Shown in pieces: positions 51,543 to 62,776 of a stretch of DNA of 64,000 nucleotides. The notes beneath the pieces are model-generated. The model searched no databases. It was given only the letters and a program-made list of their open reading frames with translations, and was not told the DNA's origin. Source of the DNA: Streptomyces sp. ISL-1 (GTDB lineage: Bacteria > Actinomycetota > Actinomycetes > Streptomycetales > Streptomycetaceae); contig NZ_JAGGOI010000006.1 of assembly GCF_018614585.1 (NCBI RefSeq), positions 186,001 to 250,000 on the forward strand, in the 5' to 3' direction. Both the position numbers and the translations under genes were made by a program. The stretch's first letter is position 1. The number at the start of each line of letters is the position of its first letter.

Positions 51543-51706
51543 CCGTGCGCGACCGACGTGCGCGGAGATCTCGGTGACCTCGTGGGCGGGTCGGCGGTAC
51601 GGGCAGCACAGGCACAGGAGTGCCGGTGGCTGCTTCAGTTGCCGTTCCTTCGCGTTCCACGATCCGCTCCGGGGTCGCTCGACGAGTACTCGCGAAGGAG
51701 AGTTCC

Positions 51707-54025
51707 GTGACCAGCACAACCTCAGCCGCCGGAGCCAGGGCCACTGTCTACGGCTATCCGCGTCAGGGCCCGGATCGGGAACTGAAGAAGGCCGTCGAGG
51801 GCTACTGGAAGGGCAGCGTCGGAGCCGAAGCCCTCCGGGACACAGCCGCCCAACTGCGGCGCGCCAACTGGCAGCAGCTCGCCGACACCGGCATCCATGA
51901 AGTGCCCACCGGAGACTTCTCGTACTACGACCATGTCCTGGACACCAGCGTCATGGTCGGCGCCATTCCCCCGCGCCACCGTGGGGCCGTCGAGGCCGAC
52001 ACGCTCGAAGGCTACTTCGCCATGGCCCGCGGGACCCAGGACGCCGCGCCCCTGGAAATGACCAAGTGGTTCGACACCAACTACCACTATCTCGTCCCCG
52101 AACTCGGCCCCGACACCGCCTTCACCGCCGACTCCGCCAAGCAGGTCACCGAGCTGAAGGAGGCCCTTGCCCTCGGGCACACCGCCCGTCCGGTGCTCGT
52201 CGGGCCGGTCACCTATCTGCTGCTCGCCAAGCCCGCGCCGGCCGTCCTCGGCGACTTCGAACCGCTCACCCTCCTGGACCGGCTGCTCGGGGTGTACGCC
52301 GAGGTGCTCGCCGATCTGCGGGCCGCGGGCGCGCAGTGGGTGCAACTCGACGAACCGGCCCTGGTCCAGGACCAGCCGCGGGCCGTGCTGAACGCCGCGG
52401 CCCGCGCCTACCGGGAGCTTGGCAGTCTGACGGACCGGCCCCAACTCCTCGTCGCCTCCTACTTCGACCGGATGGGCGACGCCCTGCCGGTGCTGGCCAA
52501 AGCGCCGATCGACGGACTCGCCCTCGACTTCACCGGGCGTGCCGCCGCCAACCTCGGCGACCTCGCCGCCGTCGGCGGCCTGCCCGGCAAGAGGCTCGTG
52601 GCCGGAGTCGTCGACGGCCGCAACGTATGGATCAACGACCTCGGGAAGTCGACTGCCACACTCGCCACCCTGCTGGGGTTCGCCGACCGGGTGGATGTGG
52701 CGGCGTCCTGCTCCCTGCTGCATGTGCCCCTCGACGCGGCCGCGGAACGGGACGTGGACACGCAGGTCGCGCGCTGGCTGGCTTTTGCCCGCCAGAAGAC
52801 GGCCGAGGTGGTCACCCTGGCCCGCGGACTGACGGAAGGCGCAGGCAGCATCGCCGCCCAACTCGCCGCCAACCGGGCCGACCTGCAGTCCCGCGCCACC
52901 TCCGCGCTCACCCACGACCCGGCCGTACGGGCCCGCTGCGCGGCAGTCACCGAGGCCGATGCCCAGCGCAGTCTTCCGTACACAGAGCGCGCAGCCGCTC
53001 AGCGCTCGCGCCTCGGCCTGCCCCTGCTTCCCACGACCACGATCGGCTCGTTCCCGCAGACCACCGAGTTGCGCACCGCGCGGGCCGACCTGAGGTCCGG
53101 GCGCATCGACACCGAGGGATACGAGAAGCGGATCGAGGCCGAGATCCGCGAGGTCATCTCCTTCCAGGAGAAGACCGGCATCGACGTCCTCGTACACGGC
53201 GAGCCCGAACGCAACGACATGGTCCAGTACTTCGCCGAGCAGCTCATCGGCTACCTCGCCACCCGGCACGGCTGGGTCCAGTCGTACGGCACCCGCTATG
53301 TCCGGCCGCCGATCCTGGCCGGCGACATCTCCCGGCCCGACCCGATGACCGTCCGCTGGACCCGGTACGCCCAGTCGCTGACCGGTCGCCCCGTCAAGGG
53401 CATGCTCACCGGGCCCGTCACCATGCTCGCCTGGTCCTTCGTCCGCGACGACCAGCCGCTCGCCGACACCGCACGGCAGGTCGCCCTCGCCCTGCGCGAT
53501 GAGGTGAACGACCTGGAGGCCGCGGGCTCCTCGGTCATCCAGGTCGACGAACCGGCGCTGCGGGAGACGCTGCCGCTGCGGAAAGCCGGCCACGAGGCGT
53601 ATCTGGCGTGGGCAACACAGGCGTTCCGGCTCACCACCGGCGGTGTCCGTCCCGACACCCAGATCCATACGCACATGTGCTACGCGGAGTTCGGCGACAT
53701 CCTGCAGGCCATCGACGACCTCGATGCGGATGTCATCAGCCTGGAGGCCGCCCGCTCCCATATGCAGGTCGCCGACGAACTCGCCACCGCCGGATATCCG
53801 CGCGAGGTGGGACCCGGTGTATACGACATCCACTCGCCGCGAGTGCCCAGCACCGAGGAGGCAACCATGCTGTTGCGCAAGGGACTTGACGCGATTCCCG
53901 CCGAGCGGCTGTGGGTCAACCCCGACTGCGGTCTGAAGACCCGCGGCTGGCCCGAGGTGCGTACGTCACTGGAGCATCTGGTGGCCGCGGCCCGTGAGGT
54001 CAGGGCCGGGCTGCCCGGCGAGTAA
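51707..54025 (+). CDS. metE: Cobalamin-independent methionine synthase MetE
   Basis: A 772-residue enzyme that transfers the methyl of 5-methyltetrahydrofolate polyglutamate to homocysteine without B12. Its N-terminal domain has the [20 protein letters not shown] opening, the linker carries [14 protein letters not shown], and the zinc-site residues are in [12 protein letters not shown] (His and Cys) and NPDCGLKTR (Cys). GTG start with GAAGGAGAG upstream matches the annotated size in related species. It sits directly behind the cobalamin riboswitch and converges on the B12-dependent mutase operon. Confidence 0.97.
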   Translation: MTSTTSAAGARATVYGYPRQGPDRELKKAVEGYWKGSVGAEALRDTAAQLRRANWQQLADTGIHEVPTGDFSYYDHVLDTSVMVGAIPPRHRGAVEADTLEGYFAMARGTQDAAPLEMTKWFDTNYHYLVPELGPDTAFTADSAKQVTELKEALALGHTARPVLVGPVTYLLLAKPAPAVLGDFEPLTLLDRLLGVYAEVLADLRAAGAQWVQLDEPALVQDQPRAVLNAAARAYRELGSLTDRPQLLVASYFDRMGDALPVLAKAPIDGLALDFTGRAAANLGDLAAVGGLPGKRLVAGVVDGRNVWINDLGKSTATLATLLGFADRVDVAASCSLLHVPLDAAAERDVDTQVARWLAFARQKTAEVVTLARGLTEGAGSIAAQLAANRADLQSRATSALTHDPAVRARCAAVTEADAQRSLPYTERAAAQRSRLGLPLLPTTTIGSFPQTTELRTARADLRSGRIDTEGYEKRIEAEIREVISFQEKTGIDVLVHGEPERNDMVQYFAEQLIGYLATRHGWVQSYGTRYVRPPILAGDISRPDPMTVRWTRYAQSLTGRPVKGMLTGPVTMLAWSFVRDDQPLADTARQVALALRDEVNDLEAAGSSVIQVDEPALRETLPLRKAGHEAYLAWATQAFRLTTGGVRPDTQIHTHMCYAEFGDILQAIDDLDADVISLEAARSHMQVADELATAGYPREVGPGVYDIHSPRVPSTEEATMLLRKGLDAIPAERLWVNPDCGLKTRGWPEVRTSLEHLVAAAREVRAGLPGE

Positions 54026-54050
54026 CTGCGGGCAAGCCCCAGACGCCCGT

Positions 54051-54209
54051 ACGGCCTTCGGCCGTGTCCTCAATCGCCGGACGGGCTGAATTTCAGCCCC
54101 TCCGGCGTCAGAGGAGTGGGGGTCCCCCCACGCCCGCCAGGGCGTTGGGGGTGGGGGCACCTCCCATGCCCGAAGGGCTATGGGGGAGGGTCCGGGGCGG
54201 AGCCCCCGG
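54051..54209. terminator. Complex intergenic hairpin block (dispersed-repeat type)
   Basis: Four hairpins follow one another: ACGGCC-TTC-GGCCGT (54051-54065), CGCCGGA...TCCGGCG with inner GGGCTGAA-T-TTCAGCCC (54075-54107), CTCCCATGCCC-GAA-GGGCTATGGGGGAG (54161-54188), and CCGGGG...CCCCCGG (54192-54209). The wording CAATCGCCGGACGGGCTGAA is common between Streptomyces genes. It separates convergent metE and meaB and can end both transcripts. Confidence 0.85.
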
Positions 54210-54238
54210 TTGCGGGATTCGCGCCCGCCCCGGACCCG

Positions 54239-55225
54239 CTACCGCCGCTGGAACGCGTCCAGGATCCGTTCGGCGGCGAGCGTCGCCGTCAACTCCCCGT
54301 CTCGCACCTGCTGTTCGAGACCGGGCGCCAGTGCCCGTACCTCGGGATGGCCGCGCAGCCGGTCCCGCAACTCGTCGTGGACCATCGCCCACGTCCAGTC
54401 GATCTGCTGGTCACGGCGCTTGGCGGCGAGCCGGCCCGTCGAGTCGAGGAGCGCGCGGTGCTGTTCGAGCCGCTCCCAGAGGGTGTCGAGGCCGGTCCCC
54501 TCACGGGCACTGCAGGACAGCACCGGGGGCGTCCACGCCGCGTCGGCGGGGTGCATCAGCCGCAGCGCACCGGCCAGTTCACGGGCCGCCGAGCGGGCGT
54601 CGCGCTCGTGCGGGCCGTCCGCCTTGTTGACCGAGATGACGTCGGCCAGCTCCAGCACCCCCTTCTTGATGCCCTGGAGCTGGTCGCCGGTGCGGGCGAG
54701 GGTGAGCAGCAGGAAGGAGTCCACCATGCCCGCCACGGTGGTCTCCGACTGGCCGACGCCGACCGTCTCCACGAGCACCACGTCGTAGCCGGCGGCCTCC
54801 ATCACGATGATGGTCTCGCGGGTCGCCTTGGCCACTCCGCCGAGCGTGCCCGAGGTGGGGGACGGCCGCACGAACGCCGCGGGGTCCACCGCGAGCCGCT
54901 CCATCCGGGTCTTGTCACCGAGGATGGAGCCGCCCGTACGGGTGGAGGACGGATCGACGGCGAGGACCGCGACCCGGTGGCCGAGGCCGGTGAGCATGGT
55001 GCCGAGAGCGTCGATGAAGGTGGACTTGCCGACGCCTGGGACACCACTGATACCCACCCGCCGCGCCCTACCGGAGTACGGCAGCAGCTCGGTCAGCAGC
55101 CGCTGGGCCAGCACCCGGTGATCGGCGCGGGTGGACTCGACGAGCGTGATGGCGCGAGCGATGTACGCCCGCGACCCCTCACGCACGCCCTTGACATAGC
55201 TGTCGATGTCGAGCGTGGGACGCAT
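54239..55225 (-). CDS. meaB: Methylmalonyl-CoA mutase-associated GTPase MeaB
   Basis: A 328-residue G3E-family P-loop GTPase that loads and protects the adenosylcobalamin cofactor of methylmalonyl-CoA mutase. The Walker A loop [10 protein letters not shown], switch region [28 protein letters not shown] Walker B and the NKAD base-recognition motif are clear. The ATG at 55225 is preferred because it is preceded by a better-spaced purine run; a GTG at 55234 is also in frame. It is the last gene of the mutA-mutB-meaB operon, 13 bases after mutB. Confidence 0.95.
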   Translation of the reverse strand: MRPTLDIDSYVKGVREGSRAYIARAITLVESTRADHRVLAQRLLTELLPYSGRARRVGISGVPGVGKSTFIDALGTMLTGLGHRVAVLAVDPSSTRTGGSILGDKTRMERLAVDPAAFVRPSPTSGTLGGVAKATRETIIVMEAAGYDVVLVETVGVGQSETTVAGMVDSFLLLTLARTGDQLQGIKKGVLELADVISVNKADGPHERDARSAARELAGALRLMHPADAAWTPPVLSCSAREGTGLDTLWERLEQHRALLDSTGRLAAKRRDQQIDWTWAMVHDELRDRLRGHPEVRALAPGLEQQVRDGELTATLAAERILDAFQRR

Positions 55226-55238
55226 CCGGGGCACGGTC

Positions 55239-57439
<2,201 letters not shown>

Positions 57440-57440
<1 letters not shown>

Positions 57441-59320
57441 CACGCCACTCCGATCCGGTCGAGGGCGGAGGTGAGGGCGGCGACCGCGTCGCCGCCCGCG
57501 ACGACGAACTCGTCGACTCCGGCCCGTACATACGTCTCACGCTGCTCGCCGGGACGACCCGCGAGGAACACCCGCAGTGCGCCGGCCGCCTTGAGCGCCT
57601 CGGCCACCGGCGCGGCCTGCTCGGCGTAGAGGGCGTCGCTGGAGCAGACGCACGCCACGCTCGCGCCACTGGCGGTGAATGCCCCGGCGACCGAGGCCGC
57701 GTCGACGGTGACAGGGTTGTGGACCGCCTCGATGCCGCCCGCCTGGAAGAGGTTGGCGGCGAAGGAGACGCGTGCGGTGTGCGCGGCCGCCGGGCCGAGC
57801 GCCGCGAGAAAGACGCGCGGCCGGGCGCCCGTCGTGACCAGATGCGCGTCCGAGCGGGCCCGCAGAACCTCAAAGGCCTCGTCGCGGCGCACCGTCGGCA
57901 GCCCGCCACCGGGCGCGGCGGGCGCGGGGTCGCGCTCGACGGGAGCCTGGGCGAGCAGCGGGAACTCGCTGACCCCGGTGATCGGTTCGCGACGCTTGGC
58001 CAGGTTTTTCCTGCGGCTGTCCCAGGTGGCGCCGAGCCGCTCGGAGATCAGACCGCCGCGCAGGGCGGCCTGCTGGCCCCCGGCGCGCTCGATCTCCTGG
58101 AACCAGGCCCAGGCCGCGTGCGCCAGCTCGTCGGTGAGCTGCTCCACGTACCAGGAGCCGCCCGCCGGGTCGATGACCCGGCCCACGTGTGACTCCTCGA
58201 GCAGGATCGTCGAGGTGTTGCGGGCGATGCGGCGGGCGAAGCCGTCCGGCAGGCCGAGGGCGTGGTCGAAGGGCAGCACGGTCACGGCGTCGGCACCGCC
58301 GACGCCCGCGGCGAGCGAGGCGACCGTGGTGCGCAGCATGTTCACCCACGGGTCGCGCCGCGTCATCATCACCGCGGAGGTCACCGCGTGCTGGCGCTGT
58401 GCTCCGGCGGCGGGATCCGCACCGCAGGCCTCGGCGACGCGGGCCCACACTCGTCGGGCGGCGCGCAGTTTCGCGATCGTCAGGAACTGGTCGGCGGTGG
58501 CCGCGTACCGGAACTCCAGTTGGCCGCACGCCTCTTCGATGCTCAGCCCGCCTTCGCCGAGTGCCCGCAGATAGGCGACCCCGGTAGCCAGCGAGCAGCC
58601 CACCTCCTGGGCCGCCGACCCGCCGGCCTCGTGGTACGGCAGCGCGTCCACGGTCAGTGCCCGCAGCCCCGGCCACTCGCGTGCGCACAGCGCCGCCGTC
58701 GCGACCGCGTCGCAGGAGTCGAGGGCCTTGCCGGTCCGGGCCTCGTAGCCCAGCGGATCGGCGCCGAGGTTTCCGCGTGCCGACTCCCGGGGCACGCCCT
58801 TGTCCTCATAGAGCCGCAGCAACTCCCGGGCGGCGGCGTCGAATTCGGCCCCGGCGTCGATAGCGACGGGCGCGAGGTCGAGGTATACGCCCTCCAGTGC
58901 CCGGGCGAGCCCGGAGACGGGAACCCCGGCCGCGCCGACAGACAGCCAGAGCGAGGTGACCCCGTTCTCCAGGTCCGCGAGCACGGCTTCGTTCGTACGC
59001 GCCGGATCCTGCCGGTCGTGGCGCTGGCGTACGTCCCAGCCGGAGACAGCGCCGCCTTCGGGCCTGCCGCCCCTGGTGAAGGGCGCGAAGCCCGGATACC
59101 CGGCGCTGTCGGCGCCGTTGCGTGCGGCGTCCGCGGTGTAGAGAGGACGGGTGGTGAGCCCGTCCTCGAGGGACGTGGACAGCAGATCGTCGGCCGCCGT
59201 GTCCGGGGCGTCCTTGCCTGCCTTGCGCAGCACGCCGGCCACCAGCCGCTGCCACTGTTCGTGGGTCGCATCCGGGAATTCGGCGGCCAGGGAAAACCCG
59301 TCATCGGGGAGGACCGTCAT
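57440..59320 (-). CDS. mutA: Methylmalonyl-CoA mutase small (beta) subunit
   Basis: A 626-residue structural partner of the mutase. It keeps the barrel wording ([47 protein letters not shown]) and has a C-terminal Rossmann-like domain ([19 protein letters not shown]), but the D-x-H-x-x-G cobalamin motif is lost, so it is not catalytic. The small subunit stabilises the heterodimer. It is the first gene of the operon; TGATG joins it to mutB. The 412-base gap upstream holds an MFS remnant. Confidence 0.95.
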
Positions 59321-59416
59321 GCTCAGATGCTAGGTCAAGCCCACAAAGGTGCAGCAGAGGAAATGGCTGTGACCTTGCACTCTTCGGGCGGCTCTTGATC
59401 CTTACGGTGTGATGGC
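59321..59416. promoter_or_regulatory. Candidate regulatory region of mutA
   Basis: AGGTCA (59332-59337) and TGACCT (59370-59375) form a spaced inverted repeat 11-55 bases before the mutA start. TTGACC on the minus strand is also seen near the start. No specific regulator can be named. Confidence 0.35.
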
Positions 59417-59639
59417 CTATTCGGTGCGACCGGTTCCCCACCGCGCGGGAGCGGCGGCGCGGCGGGCCGGGAACGCGCGGCGTCGTGCCGCCCCGACGAT
59501 GGCCCAAGCCGGGCCGATCAGCGGGAGCGCGGTCCGGGGCAGGGCGCCCGCGCCGGTGCCTTCGAGGACGATTTGGCCGGTCAGGGATCCGGTGGCGATG
59601 CCGATGCAGACGGTGGCCTGCAGAGAGGTGGCCAGGTGT
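59417..59639 (-). pseudogene. C-terminal fragment of an MFS transporter
   Basis: Reading leftward from 59639 the frame gives HLATSLQATVCIGIATGSLT, then GQIVLEGTGAGALPRTAL and PLIGPAWAIVGAARRR to a TAG stop at 59417-59419. This is the wording of the last helices of an MFS drug-efflux type transporter. There is no start and no preceding transmembrane coding on either strand. It fills most of the space between mutA and the VOC gene. Confidence 0.6.
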
Positions 59640-59732
59640 GACCGGCCGGGTGCAGCGGTGCGGGGGCGGGCCGTACCGTGGGATGGTCAGTCCTGGGTCA
59701 GGGGGCTCTCCGTACGGAAGGCGGAACCTGCG

Positions 59733-60098
59733 ATGGCCGGTGAGATCTCCTTCTTCGAACTGGGCGTGGGCGACTTCGAAGCGGCCCGCACCTTCTACGG
59801 CGGCCTGTTCGGCTGGACCTTCGAGCCGGGCCCGACCGAGGGCGGCGGCTATGCGATCCAGGCGCCGAACGTCCCCGGCGGAGTGCACGGCGGCGACCCG
59901 GGCGCGAGCCCGTACCTCTTCTTCAAGGTCGACGAGATGCCGGCCGCGCTCGACCGGGTCCGTGAACTCGGCGGCACAGTCGACGACTTCGACATGGGCG
60001 ACGACGAGGAGACGGTGGCCCGCTTCGGCCGCTTCAAGCTCTGTCACGACGACCAGGGCTCGCCCTTCGGCCTGCACGAGCCTCCGAAGCGCGGCTGA
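59733..60098 (+). CDS. VOC (glyoxalase/bleomycin-resistance fold) protein
   Basis: A 121-residue single-domain vicinal-oxygen-chelate protein. It starts MAGEISFFELGVGDFEAART and has the paired-beta-alpha fold segments FYGGLFGWTFEPGP and SPYLFFKVDEMPAALDRVRE. Metal residues cannot be fixed. Role unknown; a small ligand-binding or lyase function is possible. The start has GGAAGGCGG upstream. The gene lies after the MFS remnant and converges with the NTF2-like gene. The terminal LHEPPKRG fits a complete small protein. Confidence 0.87.
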   Translation: MAGEISFFELGVGDFEAARTFYGGLFGWTFEPGPTEGGGYAIQAPNVPGGVHGGDPGASPYLFFKVDEMPAALDRVRELGGTVDDFDMGDDEETVARFGRFKLCHDDQGSPFGLHEPPKRG

Positions 60099-60210
60099 CT
60101 CCGCTCCGGTCCGGCCGGCGACGGGCGGTCCGGCGGCAGCATCTCTGTGTGCTGATCGGCGGGGTGCTGTCGAGGATGGGCCACTCGGGTGAAGGCGTCG
60201 TGGGGAGCCC

Positions 60211-60552
60211 TCACGCCCCTGGGACGCGGCCGCCGAAGAAGACCTGCGTCTCGGTGATCCTGCCGTCCCTGACGGTGCTCAGTTCGACGTTGCGATAGCG
60301 CTCGCCGTTCTTCAGTTCGTACTCGTACGCGATGAGGACGCCGTCGCCCGAGGCAGGGACGGCCTCGATGATCTGCTGGGACCGGAGGCGGTCCGCCGTG
60401 GGGAAGCAGCGCTCGAAGAACGCCGCCCGGTCGATGTGGTCGTCCTGAGGACTGGTGAAGACGAAGTCCTCGGCGATCAACCGGTCGGCGGTCTCGCGGT
60501 CCTGCGCCATGCAACTCTCCAGGCAGGCGCGGACGACATCGACGTTCGCCAT
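60211..60552 (-). CDS. NTF2-like (SnoaL) family protein
   Basis: A 113-residue cone-fold protein with the pattern ETADRLIAEDFVFTSPQDDH and RDGRITETQVFFGG typical of the SnoaL-like/NTF2 family. Such proteins bind or isomerise small molecules or serve as structural cups. The substrate is unknown. A GGAAGGAAACAGCC ribosome binding site precedes the ATG at 60552. It converges with the VOC gene and is divergent from the DUF6629 gene. Confidence 0.87.
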   Translation of the reverse strand: MANVDVVRACLESCMAQDRETADRLIAEDFVFTSPQDDHIDRAAFFERCFPTADRLRSQQIIEAVPASGDGVLIAYEYELKNGERYRNVELSTVRDGRITETQVFFGGRVPGA

Positions 60553-60660
60553 GGCTGTTTCCTTCCGGCCCGGGGGCAGGACCCATTCCGTTCACGGATC
60601 CGTAGGCCCTCCTGGGATATAGCTTGACCGACCCTCATCTCCCTGTCTTTGGATGACGCC

Positions 60661-61302
60661 ATGTGCTGGAGTGCGACTGCCGACCTCGTGGCGGGCACGA
60701 GCATCTCCGCGATCGGCGTGGCATGCGTCGCCCAGGCGCACCGGGCCCGCGATCTGCCGCTCGCCTCGCTACCGCTGCTCCTCGGTGCCCACCAGATCAT
60801 CGAGTCCCTCGTGTGGCGGTCGGGCGGCGGGCCGGGTCCGGCCACCGTGGCGTGGGCCGTGATCGCCCTGCCCCTGCTGCCGGTATGGGTGGCGTTCGGC
60901 GTCCTGCTCGCGGCGCCGCCGCGTGTCCGGCGCCGACTGGTCGTTCCGGCCGCCGCCGGGCTCGCCACCGCCGCCGTCCTTGCGTACTGCCTCGCCACCC
61001 GGACCGTGACGGCAGACATCCGCGGTCACACCCTTGGCTATGTCATGGATCTGCCGCGCTCCCCGCTGATCATCGCGGGCTATCTACTGGCCACCGTGGG
61101 CGCCCTGCTGCTCGCCGGCGATCCGGTGCTGCGGCTGCTCGGAGTCCTCGCCGGGGCGGGGGCGGTGGTCTGCGCGGTGCTGTGGCGGCTGGAGTTCGTC
61201 TCCACCTGGTGCGCGCTGGCCGCTGTGGCGTCGGTCGTCATACTCGGCTGGGTACGACAGCGGCCCGAGGACAGCGCCGGGCTCGTCGGGCGGCCCGCCT
61301 GA
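60661..61302 (+). CDS. DUF6629 family membrane protein
   Basis: A 213-residue integral membrane protein with six or seven hydrophobic segments. The N-terminal MCWSATADLVAGTSISAIGV and LLLGAHQIIESLVWR are the wording of the DUF6629 family, whose members begin with Met-Cys-Trp-Ser. Function unknown. The ATG at 60661 is preferred to another four codons upstream because of this motif. It is divergent from the NTF2-like gene. A small unknown gene and whiB follow. Confidence 0.82.
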   Translation: MCWSATADLVAGTSISAIGVACVAQAHRARDLPLASLPLLLGAHQIIESLVWRSGGGPGPATVAWAVIALPLLPVWVAFGVLLAAPPRVRRRLVVPAAAGLATAAVLAYCLATRTVTADIRGHTLGYVMDLPRSPLIIAGYLLATVGALLLAGDPVLRLLGVLAGAGAVVCAVLWRLEFVSTWCALAAVASVVILGWVRQRPEDSAGLVGRPA

Positions 61303-61531
61303 GGAGCCCCATCGCCACCGTCTGACCACGACGAGGCGTGCGGCCTTGGGGGCAGGCAGCTGGCGCAAGCGTCGCGAACTGCTCCCGCGGAGGCCGCCGG
61401 TCGCCGATTGCGTGCCGTGAACACTTCTTTGCCCGGCCCTCATCCCTCGATGTTCCCGGCCGGTTTGACAACTGCCGAACGGGTACCCGAAGCCGAACAC
61501 AATCCGCGTACCGGACCGAGGAGGCATTCCC

Positions 61532-61690
61532 ATGGAACCCGGCGGCAGTGCCGGCGTGCGCCTGGTGGTGGAGGACAAAACCAAGAAGGGCGGGATACGC
61601 ACGTATATCCCGGCCCGTGAGCAACGGGGCGGCGGCGAAGGGCACGACGCCCCGGTACTGGAGTGCAATGTCGTCCGTGGCGAGGACTGA
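61532..61690 (+). CDS. Small 52-residue unknown protein
   Basis: The frame opens MEPGGSAGVRLVVEDKTKKG and ends APVLECNVVRGED. GAGGAGG ends eight bases before the ATG, and codon bias is strong. It encodes a small charged polypeptide with a single cysteine. It stops at 61690, inside the 21-bp duplication that contains the WhiB start codon, only four bases before that start, so the two may be translationally coupled. I do not know a family for it. Confidence 0.6.
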   Translation: MEPGGSAGVRLVVEDKTKKGGIRTYIPAREQRGGGEGHDAPVLECNVVRGED

Positions 61691-61723
61691 GCCCATGGCC
61701 CAGAGGACTGAGCCGATGGCCCC
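61682..61723. repeat. 21-bp tandem duplication of the WhiB start region
   Basis: GAGGACTGAGCCCATGGCCCA-type units lie at 61682-61702 and 61703-61723 (19 of 21 identical). Each has a GAGG Shine-Dalgarno-like core and an ATG in the same frame, so the WhiB gene has two equivalent starts seven codons apart (61695 and 61716). Confidence 0.9.
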
Positions 61724-62012
61724 GGCCCCTACGGACCGAATTGAGCCCAACTCCGGCCGCGAGCCGATGGAATGGCTGCAGGAAGCCGCTTGCAGGGACG
61801 AGGACCCGGACCTGTTCTTCCCTGTCAGCACCACCGGTTCGGGAGCCGATCAGATCGACCGGGCCAAGCAGGTGTGCCGCCGCTGTCCGGTCGCCGACCA
61901 GTGCCTGGACCTGGCGCTGAGCACTGGGCAGCGAACCGGCGTGTGGGGCGGCACGGAGCCGTCGGAACGCCGCTTCCTGCGCCGTCGGCGGTCCCGGGCG
62001 AATGTCACCTGA
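61695..62012 (+). CDS. WhiB-family iron-sulfur transcriptional regulator
   Basis: A 105-residue WhiB-like protein. The [4Fe-4S] ligands are in AACRDEDPDLFFPV, then VCRRCPVADQC (C-x2-C-x5-C), so all four cysteines are present. The GVWGG turn and the C-terminal basic RRFLRRRRSRAN are the other conserved elements. It probably binds a sigma factor and DNA and senses redox or NO. The conserved core starts near MEWLQEAACRD. Starts at 61695 and 61716 are both possible because of a local duplication. Confidence 0.95.
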   Translation: MAQRTEPMAPAPTDRIEPNSGREPMEWLQEAACRDEDPDLFFPVSTTGSGADQIDRAKQVCRRCPVADQCLDLALSTGQRTGVWGGTEPSERRFLRRRRSRANVT

Positions 62013-62090
62013 AGTGCCCGATTGCGAACATTGGGTGACGGGCGCAATGTGGATGAGGCAGTCAAACCTCCACGAGGAAGGGACACCGTC

Positions 62091-62264
62091 ATGAGTAAGA
62101 GCAAGGCCAAGGCCAAGCAGATGAAGGGCAAGCTCAAGGAGACCACGGGCAACGCCATGGACGACAAGCGCATGCAGGCCGAAGGCCGCGGCGAGCAGAT
62201 GATGGGCAAGGCCCAGGAGACCGCGGAGAAGACCGGCGAGCGGATCCGGAAGTCCGGACGGTAG
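62091..62264 (+). CDS. CsbD-family stress protein
   Basis: A 57-residue highly charged helical protein with the CsbD pattern KAKQMKGKLKETTGNAM and RMQAEGRGEQMMGKAQETAE. CsbD proteins are small general-stress proteins that in Bacillus and Streptomyces are controlled by SigB-type sigma factors. Their biochemical role is unknown. GAGGAAGGGAC precedes the start. A hairpin follows the stop. It is the last gene of a rightward run of DUF6629, the small protein and whiB. Confidence 0.92.
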   Translation: MSKSKAKAKQMKGKLKETTGNAMDDKRMQAEGRGEQMMGKAQETAEKTGERIRKSGR

Positions 62265-62271
62265 TCCGGCA

Positions 62272-62308
62272 GGCCACAAGAACCGCGCACGGGCCCCGTT
62301 CCTGTGCC
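62272..62308. terminator. Imperfect hairpin after CsbD
   Basis: GGCCACAAGAAC pairs with GTTCCTGTGCC across a 14-base GC-rich loop (one bulge). It begins eight bases after the CsbD stop and is a likely terminator. Confidence 0.5.
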
Positions 62309-62386
62309 GCCGTGCCGACAGTGTTGTCCGTACGGCTGCCAGGGCGAGGCCCGTGGGCCGCTCCGGAGCCGGCAACCGGCGCCGGT

Positions 62387-62650
62387 TCAACGGCCGCGGC
62401 GCGCCATGCCGCATCGCTCGTCGGTCGGCGCCGTGATGGACCGGGACTGCACCTGCTCGTAGATCATCGTCGACTGAACGTCCGCGACCGCGCGGCGTTC
62501 GGTGAGCGGTCGCGGACGAAGTCGTACAGCCCGTTGACGTCCGGGATCGCGACATGGACGAGGAAGTCGTACGGTCCCGACGTGACGAACAGGTCGATCC
62601 GCTCCGGGAGTTGGGCCGCCCACTCGCGGAAGCCCTCGATGAATCGAACG
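62387..62650 (-). pseudogene. Frameshifted Lrp/AsnC-family regulator remnant
   Basis: Leftward from about 62650 the frame encodes IEGFREWAAQLPERIDLFVT, SGPYDFLVHVAIPDVNGLYD and FVRDR. Similarity then shifts frame by one base at about 62510 to LTERRAVADVQSTMIYEQVQ and TAPTDERCG to the stop at 62387. This is the RAM ligand-binding domain of an Lrp/AsnC regulator. The DNA-binding domain is missing. The site of the break is consistent with a single missing base in GACCGCTCACC. A pseudogene. Confidence 0.7.
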
Positions 62651-62776
62651 CCTCGCCGGCACGAACAGCGAGGACCTGACGTACCACGCGGTGAGCCTCG
62701 TCGGCCCGCGCAATCAAATGAGCGAGCTCGTCGGCAAGCTCTCCCTGCTGCGCCGAGTCGCCTCGCCTCGTTCGCC
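62651..62776. other. Gap upstream of the Lrp remnant
   Basis: These bases encode nothing certain. A rightward frame reads SEDLTYHAVSLVGPRNQMSE and LVGKLSLLRR, which looks protein-like and may be another decayed fragment, but I cannot name it. Confidence 0.35.

Noticed and set aside
51483-51706. Short reading frames inside the metE leader
   Set aside because: They overlap the riboswitch and expression platform. The metE start with GAAGGAG is at 51707, and no conserved peptide is seen.
59409-59732. Extended N-terminus for the VOC protein
   Set aside because: The frame is open upstream but rich in random Arg/Ala/Pro with no homology. The fold starts at MAGEISFFEL (59733).
62651-62776. Plus-strand fragment reading LTYHAVSLVGPRNQMSELVG
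   Set aside because: It looks protein-like but is too short to name. Recorded only as an uncertain scrap.
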